From contig NZ_NFJL01000027.1 of NCBI RefSeq assembly GCF_002159835.1, positions 1 through 40,571 on the forward strand: a DNA stretch of 40,571 bases. Reading direction: 5' to 3'. The position numbers and the translations under genes were made by a program. The stretch's first letter is position 1, and the number at the start of each line of letters is the position of its first letter. Source of the DNA: Blautia sp. An249 (GTDB lineage Bacteria > Bacillota > Clostridia > Lachnospirales > Lachnospiraceae). Below are positions 17,968 through 26,700 of this stretch, in pieces. The notes under the pieces were generated by a model. The model saw only the letters and a list, made by a program, of their open reading frames with translations. It searched no databases and was not told the DNA's origin.

Positions 17968-17991
17968 AGGAGGAATATGGGAATACTATAG
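17968..17991 (+). promoter_or_regulatory. Strong ribosome-binding site opening a four-codon ORF ahead of mazF
   Basis: AGGAGGA (17968-17974) stands two bases before ATG GGA ATA CTA TAG (17977-17991). It is the best ribosome-binding site in the gap, yet it leads to M-G-I-L-stop in a different frame from mazF. It could be a leader peptide, a relic of an antitoxin start, or chance. Confidence 0.35.
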
Positions 17992-18019
17992 AAAACCTAG
18001 GAATCGGAGTGTGAATCGT

Positions 18020-18367
18020 GTGGTTATAAAAAGAGGGGATATTTATTATGCAGATTTGCGCCCAGTGGTGGGCAGCGAACAGGGCGGGGTTCGTCCGGTA
18101 TTAATCATACAAAACGATGTGGGAAATAAGCACAGTCCCACGGTGATTTGTGCGGCAATAACCTCGAAAATGAATAAAGCAAAACTGCCGACACATATAG
18201 AAATTGATGCGTCGGAGTATGATATTGTGAAGGATTCTGTGATATTGCTGGAGCAGCTTCGGACCATTGACAAACGGCGTCTGAAGGATAAAGTCTGCCA
18301 TTTGGATCAGGCGATGCTGAAAAAAGTAAATCATGCGCTGGAAATCAGTCTGGAATTGACTACATAA
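18020..18367 (+). CDS. mazF: MazF/PemK-family endoribonuclease (EndoA-like)
   Basis: The 115-residue protein is very close in pattern to Bacillus Endo[33 protein letters not shown] with the catalytic arginine, then [10 protein letters not shown] with the key threonine, and [11 protein letters not shown]. It cleaves mRNA at short sequence motifs and halts growth when free. I chose GTG at 18020 because it yields the family's exact N terminus and GGAG lies ten bases upstream; the ATG frame at 17957 adds 21 unconserved residues. No mazE-like antitoxin gene is visible on either side, which is unusual. Confidence 0.87.
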   Translation: MVIKRGDIYYADLRPVVGSEQGGVRPVLIIQNDVGNKHSPTVICAAITSKMNKAKLPTHIEIDASEYDIVKDSVILLEQLRTIDKRRLKDKVCHLDQAMLKKVNHALEISLELTT

Positions 18368-18388
18368 TCCCATGGAACAGGCTGATTC

Positions 18389-18417
18389 TTGACGAATGCG
18401 AAAGAAGATGATATATT
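18389..18417 (+). promoter_or_regulatory. Promoter of the CNNM/hemolysin-family gene
   Basis: TTGACG (18389-18394) and TATATT (18412-18417) are 17 bases apart. The expected start point near 18424 leaves no leader for an ATG at 18427, which favours the ATG at 18460. Confidence 0.6.
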
Positions 18418-18459
18418 TTTCAAAGAATGAAATGGAAAAGGAGTGTTAAAGTAAGTTAC

Positions 18460-19806
18460 ATGGAAGATGGCACTGGTATCCCCTTATGGGGGTGCATCAT
18501 ATTTATTTTACTCATTATTATTAATGGGGCTTTTTATGGATTTTCCGCGGCATTGCAGAATTTAAGCCCTGCCGAACTGGATAAACAAGTCCGGGAAGGA
18601 AACAAAAAGGCAGCCGGCATAGAAAAAATAAAAGGAAATACAAGAATGCTGGCAAACAGCATTCCCATTCTTACTTCGCTGACGGGAATCTGCCTGGGAA
18701 CTTTTCTTGTTCCTCAGATGGCACACAGCCTGAGAAACTATATGTTTAAAGAAGCCGCAACGATTCTGCTTATCTTAGCTGCAGTGATCCTGCTTGCGGC
18801 ATTTGGCACGCTTGTTTTCAGACGGATAGGAACCTTTTATCCGGAGAAGATTGCCTATCGTTTTGTGAATCTGGTACGTTTCTTTGTGTGGGTTTTCATG
18901 CCCCTGACATGGATTGTCACCCTGCTGACCAATCTGACCGTCCGACTGTTCGGAGTGGATCCCCACAAGGTGCGGGAAGATTTGACAGAAGAAGAAATCA
19001 TGTCTGTGGTGGGAGAAGCTCATGAACAGGGAGTCATTGAACAAAACGAAGCAGAGATGATACAGAATATTATATCTTTTAATGAAACAGAGGCCCAGGA
19101 CGTGATGACTCATCGAAAAGAGATCATTGGATTCGATGTGAAAAGGACGCTGGGAGAGGCTATGGAAGTCATGCTTGAGGAAGGGAATTCCCGATACCCT
19201 GTCTATGAGGAAGATTTGGATAATATTATCGGTCTGATTCACTACAAAGATGTGATGGGAATCGTGGCCAGGAACGAGAAGGCGAAGGAAAAACCCATCT
19301 CCGAAATCGCCGGGCTGATTCGCCAGATTTCTTTTATTCCGGAGACCAGGGGAATCGGAAATATTTTTAAATCCATGCAGGCAAAAAAGATACATATTGC
19401 AGTTGTTGTAGACGAGTATGGCCAGACCTCCGGACTGGTAACCATGGAAGACATTCTGGAAGAAATCGTGGGCGACATTCTGGACGAATACGATGAGGAT
19501 GAAACTTTCATCCGTCCGCTGGTGGATAACAGCATTTTGATGGAGGGGCTTACTCCTCTGGAAGACGTGGAAGAAGAGCTTCAAATCAGCTTCGGGGATT
19601 CGGAGTTTGAGACTCTGAACGGGTATCTGACTTCGATACTGGGGCATATACCAACTCAGGACGATGAGGAAGTACTTGCAAACGGGTATCGTTTTCAGAT
19701 TTTATCGATTGATAAAAACACCATAGGCAAAGTAAGAGTGGAAAAATTAAAAGAAACCAAAGGAGAAGAAAAAATATGTCAGGACATTCAAAATTCGCAA
19801 ATATAA
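18460..19806 (+). CDS. CNNM/CorC hemolysin-family membrane protein with CBS pair
   Basis: The 448-residue protein has a four-helix CNNM/DUF21 membrane domain (hydrophobic segments near residues 8-35, 75-95, 105-135 and 145-175), a CBS-domain pair (about 215-340, including [20 protein letters not shown]) and a C-terminal CorC_HlyC domain (about 355-440). Relatives handle Mg2+ or related cation transport; actual hemolysin activity is not implied. The start is uncertain: ATG 18460 has GGAG 16 bases upstream, while ATG 18427 is almost at the predicted transcript start. It overlaps yebC by 31 bases. Confidence 0.85.
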   Translation: MEDGTGIPLWGCIIFILLIIINGAFYGFSAALQNLSPAELDKQVREGNKKAAGIEKIKGNTRMLANSIPILTSLTGICLGTFLVPQMAHSLRNYMFKEAATILLILAAVILLAAFGTLVFRRIGTFYPEKIAYRFVNLVRFFVWVFMPLTWIVTLLTNLTVRLFGVDPHKVREDLTEEEIMSVVGEAHEQGVIEQNEAEMIQNIISFNETEAQDVMTHRKEIIGFDVKRTLGEAMEVMLEEGNSRYPVYEEDLDNIIGLIHYKDVMGIVARNEKAKEKPISEIAGLIRQISFIPETRGIGNIFKSMQAKKIHIAVVVDEYGQTSGLVTMEDILEEIVGDILDEYDEDETFIRPLVDNSILMEGLTPLEDVEEELQISFGDSEFETLNGYLTSILGHIPTQDDEEVLANGYRFQILSIDKNTIGKVRVEKLKETKGEEKICQDIQNSQI

Positions 19807-20504
19807 AACACAAAAAAGAAAAAAACGACGCAAAAAAAGGTAAGATTTTTACAGTTATTGGAAGAGAAATTGTAATTGCTGTTAAGGAAGGCGGCCCGGA
19901 TCCCAATAACAACAGCAAATTAAGAGATGTAATTGCCAAGGCAAAGGCGAACAATATGCCCAATGATACCATTGAACGTGGAATCAAAAAAGCAGCCGGA
20001 GCTGACAGTGCAGACAATTACGAAAAAGTAACCTACGAAGGATACGGCCCCAACGGCGTAGCCATCATTGTAGATGCCTTAACAGATAATAAAAACCGTA
20101 CTGCAGGAAATGTACGGAGCGCATTTACGAAAGGAAACGGAAGCATCGGAACCCAGGGATGTGTTTCTTTCATGTTTGATAAGAAAGGCCAGATCCTGAT
20201 TGACAAAGAAGAATGTGAAATGGATGCGGATGATTTAATGATGCTGGCGTTGGATGCCGGGGCTGAAGATTTCAGCGAAGAAGAAGACAGTTATGAAATT
20301 CTGACCGATCCGGATGAATTCGGGAATGTGCGGGAAGCTCTGGAAAAGGAGAATGTTCCCCTGACCCAGGCAGAAGTTGCCATGATTCCCCAGACTTACG
20401 TGCAGCTTACAGACGAAAAAGCTGTTAAAGATTTGCAGAAGACTCTGGATTTACTGGATGAGGACGATGATGTCACAGACGTTTGGCATAACTGGGAAGA
20501 ATAA
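19776..20504 (+). CDS. yebC: YebC/PmpR-family protein
   Basis: The 242-residue protein starts with the invariant [20 protein letters not shown] and carries [20 protein letters not shown] in the second domain, typical of full-length YebC. Family members bind DNA as regulators, and recent work ties the YebC2 subgroup to relief of ribosome stalling on proline runs; which applies here cannot be told. The start lies within the upstream CNNM gene behind AAAGGAG, giving translational coupling. A hairpin with terminator features separates it from tepA. Confidence 0.92.
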   Translation: MSGHSKFANIKHKKEKNDAKKGKIFTVIGREIVIAVKEGGPDPNNNSKLRDVIAKAKANNMPNDTIERGIKKAAGADSADNYEKVTYEGYGPNGVAIIVDALTDNKNRTAGNVRSAFTKGNGSIGTQGCVSFMFDKKGQILIDKEECEMDADDLMMLALDAGAEDFSEEEDSYEILTDPDEFGNVREALEKENVPLTQAEVAMIPQTYVQLTDEKAVKDLQKTLDLLDEDDDVTDVWHNWEE

Positions 20505-20523
20505 AATCTGCGATTTTGCACAT

Positions 20524-20556
20524 AATACCTTCAAGAACGATCTTGGAGGTATTTTT
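20524..20556 (+). terminator. Terminator-like hairpin that contains the tepA ribosome-binding site
   Basis: AATACCTTCAAGA (20524-20536) pairs with 20541-20553 around an ACGA loop, giving 13 bp with one T-G pair, followed by TTT and the ATG at 20557. The only ribosome-binding site of tepA, TTGGAGGT, is inside the 3' arm. The element can therefore both end yebC transcription and hide the tepA start. Confidence 0.65.
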
Positions 20557-21267
20557 ATGTCCGGAAAGAAAAAAGAAGAGCTGGAAAAGGAAAACGAACA
20601 GAATCAGCAAATTGAAGAGATGGGACAAATCACCCTGGATGCCAATCAGGAACAGCACCGGGTGGAACTCTTAACCATTATCGGGGAGGTGGAAGGACAT
20701 GAGTCGGCTCCTTCCCACAGTAAAACAACGAAATACGAACACGTTCTGCCTAAGCTTGCCCTGATTGAAGATGATAAGCGGGTAGACGGCCTTCTGATTC
20801 TGCTAAACACGGTGGGCGGCGACGTAGAAGCCGGGCTTGCCATTGCAGAAATGATTGCTTCTTTGAGTATCCCCACAGTATCTCTTGTTCTGGGAGGCGG
20901 CCATTCCATCGGAGTGCCGATGGCAGTTTCCGCCGATTATTCTTTTGTGGTGCCAAGCGCCACCATGGTTATACATCCCGTGCGATCCAACGGAATGTTT
21001 ATCGGGGTAGCACAGACTTACCGGAATATGGAGAAAATTCAGGACAGAATCACTGCCTTTGTTTCCGGGCATTCCCGAATCACCCAGAAGCGGCTGGAAG
21101 AGCTGATGCTGGATACTTCTCAGCTTGTAAAAGACGTGGGTACCATGCTGGAGGGAAAAGAGGCGGTGGAAGAAGGGCTGATTAATGAGGTAGGAGGAAT
21201 TAAGGAAGCAATGGAAAAACTCCACCGGCTCATAGAGGAAAAAGAGAAGAAAGCTACAACAAAATAA
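20557..21267 (+). CDS. tepA: ClpP-class serine peptidase TepA
   Basis: The 236-residue protein matches Bacillus TepA/YmfB: a charged N-terminal extension, the ClpP/crotonase-fold core with LILLNTVGGDVEAGLAIAEM, nucleophile Ser117 in GGGHSIGVPMAVSA, and a His in TMVIHPVR. TepA-type enzymes are cytoplasmic and have been linked to signal-peptide degradation and to removal of small spore proteins during germination. The ATG at 20557 is preferred to the longer frame because it follows GGAGG. Its translation may be limited by the hairpin that holds this site. Confidence 0.85.
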   Translation: MSGKKKEELEKENEQNQQIEEMGQITLDANQEQHRVELLTIIGEVEGHESAPSHSKTTKYEHVLPKLALIEDDKRVDGLLILLNTVGGDVEAGLAIAEMIASLSIPTVSLVLGGGHSIGVPMAVSADYSFVVPSATMVIHPVRSNGMFIGVAQTYRNMEKIQDRITAFVSGHSRITQKRLEELMLDTSQLVKDVGTMLEGKEAVEEGLINEVGGIKEAMEKLHRLIEEKEKKATTK

Positions 21268-21278
21268 GAGAAGAAAAG

Positions 21279-21328
21279 AATACCTTTTTGTATTTTATCA
21301 AATACAAAGGAGGTATTTTTTTGTTTTT
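21279..21328 (+). terminator. Intrinsic terminator after tepA
   Basis: AATACC (21279-21284) pairs with GGTATT (21312-21317), enclosing an inner GTATTT/AAATAC stem, and is followed by a long T-run. It isolates the tepA unit from the redox operon. Confidence 0.7.
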
Positions 21329-21334
21329 TCGTGG

Positions 21335-21352
21335 AAAATTAATAATAATTTT
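21335..21352. promoter_or_regulatory. Perfect AT-rich palindrome upstream of the redox operon promoter
   Basis: AAAATTA-ATAA-TAATTTT has 7-bp arms and a 4-base spacer, ending 21 bases before the -35. The geometry equals that of a Rex box (7-4-7), but the arms do not match TTGTTAA. It may be an operator for another factor or a UP-like element. Confidence 0.35.
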
Positions 21353-21373
21353 GCAGATACCAGGATTTTTCCT

Positions 21374-21401
21374 TTGACTGTTGGATCGTTTATGCTATAA
21401 T
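21374..21401 (+). promoter_or_regulatory. Promoter of the NuoE/NuoF/fusion operon
   Basis: TTGACT (21374-21379) and TATAAT (21396-21401) with a 16-base spacer lie about 50 bases ahead of the first start codon. Confidence 0.65.
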
Positions 21402-21451
21402 TTTAATGGACTACTATGTTTATGAAAAATTAGAAAATAGGAGGGAAAATC

Positions 21452-21973
21452 ATGAACAGCACGAAGTGTGGATGTCAAACAGGGGAAAACGCGGAAGCGA
21501 ATTTCACCGAATTGGCGCCTGTACTGGAAAAGTACGCAAAGGTGCCGGGAAGTTTGATTACAATTTTGCAGCAGACCCAGGATATTTATGGTTACCTTTC
21601 TCTTGATGCAATTAATTATATTGCGGAGAAGACAGGAATCATGCCTGCGAAAATCTATGGCGTGGCAACTTTTTATGCACAGTTCCGTCTGCAGCCAATC
21701 GGAAAGTATTTAATTATGCTCTGCAAGGGAACTGCCTGTCATGTAAACGGCTCCGATATGATTGAAGAAGCCGTTTGTGAACATCTTGGAATCCAGGATG
21801 GGGAGACAACGGAAGACGGCTTATTTACATTGAATAATGTGGCCTGTCTTGGCTGCTGTTCTCTGGCGCCTGTCATGATGGTAAAAACAGCAGACGGCGA
21901 GGAGACTTTCGGAAACCTGACAAAGGCATCCGTAAAGAAAATCCTGGATGACTATAAGGCAAAGAATGCGTAG
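21452..21973 (+). CDS. NuoE/HydC-like thioredoxin-fold [2Fe-2S] subunit (StnA-like)
   Basis: The 173-residue protein has the four cluster ligands of the NuoE family, Cys91 and Cys96 in CKGTACHVNG and Cys132 and Cys136 in CLGCCSLAPVM. It passes electrons to or from the flavin subunit in NAD(H)-linked complexes. It is the first gene of a three-gene operon, with an AGGAGGGAAAATC site, and the NuoF-like gene begins 12 bases after its stop. The same subunit occurs in bifurcating hydrogenases (HydC) and in Stn transhydrogenases (StnA); the partners decide which, and here they favour Stn. Confidence 0.88.
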   Translation: MNSTKCGCQTGENAEANFTELAPVLEKYAKVPGSLITILQQTQDIYGYLSLDAINYIAEKTGIMPAKIYGVATFYAQFRLQPIGKYLIMLCKGTACHVNGSDMIEEAVCEHLGIQDGETTEDGLFTLNNVACLGCCSLAPVMMVKTADGEETFGNLTKASVKKILDDYKAKNA

Positions 21974-21984
21974 GAGGTAAAAAC

Positions 21985-23739
21985 ATGAAAGTTGTTGTAG
22001 GACAAGGTAGTTGCGGTATTGCAACTGGCGCTAAGAAAACCTCTAACGAATTCGAGAGGATCCTAGCGGAGAAAAAGTTAGACAATGTTATCATTGATAA
22101 AACAGGATGTATCGGAACCTGTTATCTGGAACCAATTGTAGATGTGTACAATGACCAGAATGAGCTGGAAGCCAGATATGTGCAGTGTCAGCCGGAAAAG
22201 GTAGAGAAAATCGTGGAAGAACACTTAATCGGAGGCAATGTGGTAACGGAATACACCATTACCGAGGAAGACAAGAAATTTCTTTCTCAGCAGACCCGTG
22301 TTGTTCTCAGAAACTGCGGTCTGATTAATCCGGAGAAAATTGACGAGTACATAGCAAGAGGCGGATACGAAGCAGCGAAAAAAGTGGTAACTTCTATGAC
22401 TCCTGATGAAGTAATTGAAGTTGTAAAAGTATCCGGACTTCGGGGCCGCGGCGGTGCCGGATTCCCTACCTGGTTTAAATGGAATGCAATTAAATCCAAT
22501 CCGGGAAAACAAAAATATATGGTATGTAATGCAGACGAAGGCGATCCGGGTGCATTCATGGACCGTTCCGTGCTGGAAGGCGATCCCCACTCCTTACTGG
22601 AAGGTATGATTATCGGCGGATTTGCAGCAGGAGCTACAGAAGGAATTATCTACTGCAGAGCAGAGTATCCTCTGGCGATCTCCCGTCTGGAAATTGCAAT
22701 GGCGCAGGCAAGGGAAAAAGGATTCCTGGGCAAGAACCTGTTCGGAACCGATTTCTCCTTCGATATCCGGATTAAAGCCGGCGCCGGCGCCTTTGTCTGC
22801 GGGGAAGAAACTGCACTGATTGCATCCCTGGAAGGCGAGCGGGGTATGCCTCGTCTGAAACCTCCGTTCCCGGCTGCAAAAGGCTACTGGAAACTGCCTA
22901 CCAACATCAATAACGTGGAAACTTATGCCAACGTTCCCTGGATCTTTGCCAACGGCGGAGAAGCATTCGCCGCTATGGGAACCGAAAAGAGTAAAGGTAC
23001 GAAAGTATTTGCTCTGGCAGGAAAGATCAAAAAAGGCGGACTTGTGGAAGTGCCCATGGGCATGACCCTGCGGGAAGTTATCTACGGCATCGGCGGCGGA
23101 ATTAAAAATGATAAAGAGTTTAAGGCTGTTCAGATGGGCGGTCCGTCCGGCGGATGTATCCCGGCTGATCTGATTGATACGCCTGTTACATACGAAGATA
23201 TTAATAAAACAGGGGCTATCGTAGGTTCCGGCGGTATGATCGTTATGGATGAAAGAACCTGTATGGTAGACATGGCCCGTTTCTTCCTTGACTTTACCAA
23301 AAAAGAATCCTGCGGTAAATGTAACTACTGCCGTATCGGAACCAAGAGAATGCTGGAAATTCTGGAACGCATTACAAAGGGTGAAGGAAAAGAAGGAGAC
23401 ATTGAACTTCTGCAGGAACTGGCAGGCAAGATTCGTGACGGAGCAATGTGCGGTCTCGGACAGACAGCTCCGAACCCGGTACTGACAACTATCCGGTACT
23501 TCAGAAATGAATATGAAGATCATATTTCGAACCATACCTGTACTGCAAAATCCTGTAAAGCTCTGATTTCCTATAAGATTACAGATGCATGTAAAGGCTG
23601 CGGTGCCTGTGCAAGACATTGTCCGGTCAGCGCAATTACCGGAGAAAAGAAGAAAGTTCATGAGATTAATCCGGAACTTTGTATTAAGTGCGGTAAGTGT
23701 GAAGAGTCTTGTAAGTTTGGCGCAGTAGAAAGAGTTTAG
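21985..23739 (+). CDS. NuoF/HydB-like NAD(H)- and FMN-binding subunit (StnB-like)
   Basis: Domains run in order: an N-terminal thioredoxin-like [2Fe-2S] domain (about 1-90), the NuoF core with the FMN/NAD glycine-rich loop GLRGRGGAGFPTWFKW (about residue 150), the [4Fe-4S] ligand set SCGKCNYCRIG, and two C-terminal ferredoxin clusters (CKGCGACARHCP and CIKCGKCEESC). This 584-residue form is shared by HydB and StnB, where the NuoF flavin is proposed as the bifurcation site. It should oxidise or reduce NAD(H). The gene follows the NuoE-like gene with an AGGAGGTAAAAAC site and is followed after 12 bases by the fusion subunit. Confidence 0.88.
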   Translation: MKVVVGQGSCGIATGAKKTSNEFERILAEKKLDNVIIDKTGCIGTCYLEPIVDVYNDQNELEARYVQCQPEKVEKIVEEHLIGGNVVTEYTITEEDKKFLSQQTRVVLRNCGLINPEKIDEYIARGGYEAAKKVVTSMTPDEVIEVVKVSGLRGRGGAGFPTWFKWNAIKSNPGKQKYMVCNADEGDPGAFMDRSVLEGDPHSLLEGMIIGGFAAGATEGIIYCRAEYPLAISRLEIAMAQAREKGFLGKNLFGTDFSFDIRIKAGAGAFVCGEETALIASLEGERGMPRLKPPFPAAKGYWKLPTNINNVETYANVPWIFANGGEAFAAMGTEKSKGTKVFALAGKIKKGGLVEVPMGMTLREVIYGIGGGIKNDKEFKAVQMGGPSGGCIPADLIDTPVTYEDINKTGAIVGSGGMIVMDERTCMVDMARFFLDFTKKESCGKCNYCRIGTKRMLEILERITKGEGKEGDIELLQELAGKIRDGAMCGLGQTAPNPVLTTIRYFRNEYEDHISNHTCTAKSCKALISYKITDACKGCGACARHCPVSAITGEKKKVHEINPELCIKCGKCEESCKFGAVERV

Positions 23740-23751
23740 GAGGGAAAGACT

Positions 23752-26700
23752 GTGAATAAATTTAGATTAAACATCGACGGGAAAGAATGTCTCGGAATTC
23801 CCGGACAGACCATTCTCGAAGTTGCAAAGGAAAACGACATTGTTATCCCCACCCTTTGCTATGATGAAAGAACAGAAATTTATGGTGCCTGCGGTCTTTG
23901 CGTTGTAGAAGTAGAGGGAAATCCCAAGCTCTGCAAAGCATGTGCCACACAAATCGCACCAAATATGGTTGTACGCACAAAGACAGACCGTGTCATTGAA
24001 TCCAGAAAAACCAACCTGGAGCTTCTGCTTTCCAACCACAGAGGCGACTGTCGTCCTCCATGTGTACTTGCCTGTCCGGCTCAGACGGACTGTCAGGGAT
24101 ATGTGGGCTTAATTGCTAACGGACGTTATGAAGAGGCCATTGAATTAATTAAAGATAAAATTCCGCTTCCGGCTTCCATCGGACGTGTCTGCCCTCATCC
24201 ATGTGAAACTGCCTGCCGCCGTGGTATGGTAGACGAACCGGTTTCCATTGCATGGCTGAAACGTTTTGCAGCAGATACAGATATGTTCGGCGAGGATCCG
24301 TTCATGCCGGAAATCGCTCCGGAAACAGGAAAGAACGTTGCCATCATCGGTGGTGGTCCTTACGGATTATCCATGGCTTACTTCCTGAGACAGAAAGGCC
24401 ATGAAGTTACCATTTATGAAGCCATGCCGAAACTGGGCGGTATGCTTCGCTATGGTATTCCGGAATACCGTCTTCCAAAAGAAGTTCTGGATGAAGAAAT
24501 TGCCCTGATTGAAAGAATGGGCGTAACCATGGTTCCGAATACAAAAATCGGAAAAGACATTTCCTTTGAAACCATTAAGAGAGACTTCGATGCTGTCTGC
24601 ATCGGTATCGGAGCATGGGTTTCCACAGGCGTGCGCTGTAAGGGGGAAGATTCCAAAGGCGTTATCGGCGGAATTGATTTCCTGAGAAAAGTCGTACGCA
24701 ACGAATCCATTGATCTGGGCGAAAACGTTGCCATCGTCGGCGGCGGTAATACCGCAATGGACGCCTGCCGTACAGCCGTACGTCTGGGCGCAAAGAAAGT
24801 ATATAACATTTACCGCAGAACAAAAGATGAAATGCCTGCGGATATGGTAGAGATTGAAGAAGCAGAAGAGGAAGGCGTAATCTTCCTGAATCTGACCAAT
24901 CCTCTGGAAATTGTGGCAGATGAAAACGGAAAAGCAAAACAGATGGTTCTGCAGGTTATGAAACTGGGTGAGCCGGATGCGTCCGGACGCCGCGCGCCAA
25001 TTCCGGTAGAGGGTGAAACCAAGACCATCGATGTGGATACGGTAATTCTGGCAATCGGACAGAGAGTAAATCCAGAAGGATTTGACGGACTGGAACTGAC
25101 CAGAAAGAACGGAATCGTTTACGATCCGGAAACCTTTATGACTCAGATTCCGGGAGTATTTGCCGGAGGTGACTGCGGAAATGATAAGATTTCCATCGCA
25201 GTAGAATCCATTGCAGATGCCAAGAAGGGAAGCCAGGTAGTAGACTCTTACTTAAATGGGGAAACCATCGGCTACAAACCTCAGTATACGGTTAAGAGAA
25301 CGGATTTAACCCCTGCTTCTTTCGAAGACAGAGAGAGAATGTGCCGTCCGAAGATGGAACAGCTTTCTGCAGAAGAAAGAAAGAATAACTTTACAGAAGT
25401 AGTATTCGGATACGACGAAGAACAGGCACAGGCAGATGCAGCCCGCTGTCTGGAATGCGGATGCCACGATTACTTCGAATGTAAACTGATTCATTATGCA
25501 AACCAGTACAATGTAGAACCGGATCGCTTCGCCGGAGATGTAAATCTGGTGGATTATGACGATGAACATCCATTCATTCTCAGAGATCCCAACAAATGTA
25601 TCCTCTGTGATACCTGCGTACGTGTCTGCGATGAAGTTATGGGTGTAGGCGCTCTGGGCCTTGTAAAACGTGGATTTGACACGGTTGTAAAACCGGCTCT
25701 GGAAATGCCTCTGGCAGAAACAGGATGTATTTCCTGCGGACAGTGTGTAAGCTGCTGCCCGACCGGAGCTCTTCAGGAACGTCTTTCCATTGAGAAACCA
25801 GTTCCGTTGGAAACCAGTTCCGCCGATACTATCTGTTCTCATTGTTCCGTTGGCTGCAGCATGCATCTGGAGACCTACGGAGATATGCTGATTAAAGCAG
25901 TGCCGGATAAAGAGGGCGCCGTTAATAAAGGACTTCTCTGCGGCAGAGGAAAATGGGGCTTCGACTGTTCTATGGTAGAAGGAAAGCTGTTGGATCCGGT
26001 TGCCAAGAATGTGGACGGACAGTTTGAAGAAGTAGATTATCACGATGCTTTCGTTTTAACGGCTAAGAAGACAGAAGCCGTTGCAGCAAAATACGGCAAA
26101 GAAGCAGTAGCTGTCGCCATTTCCGACCGCTATACCAATGAAGAAGCCTATGTGATGAAGAAACTGGCTGATTCCATCGGAGCAAAAGTTCTCTGCTTCA
26201 ACAACAGAGAAAGCGGACTGGAAAAAGTTCTGGGAGTAAATGCTTCCCCGAATACTATTGACGAGCTGCTTTCCACAGAAGTGATTCTGGTTGTGGGATT
26301 TGACAATTCTCAGGTTATGAGAGTGAAATTAAGCCAGGCTGCTAAAAACGGCGCAAAAGTTGTTCTGGTTAACCCGCAGGGATATGAGCAGGAACACTTT
26401 GGATTCGCTTATAAAACCATCTACACCGGCAATGATCTGGGATTCTTAAAAGCAGTCGGAAAAGCCCTTGTTGATATGGGCAAAGGAAACGGCACAGAAG
26501 GATACGAAGAATTTGCAAAGAGTGTAGAAGGCGCACAGGTCTGCGATGAGGCAAAAGCTGTTGCAGAACTTTATGCCGGTGCAAAGAAGGCAATGATTGT
26601 ATTCCAGCAGAATCTGGTAACAACCGAAGCGGCTGTTTTACTGGCAGATTTGGCAGTTATTTCCGGACATATCGGAAGCCCGAGAGACGGTATCCTGCAG

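Noticed and set aside
22594..23661. 355-codon minus-strand frame opposite the NuoF-like gene
   Set aside because: It is a shadow of a strongly conserved coding region, with no start signal and a cysteine- and phenylalanine-rich composition typical of antisense frames.
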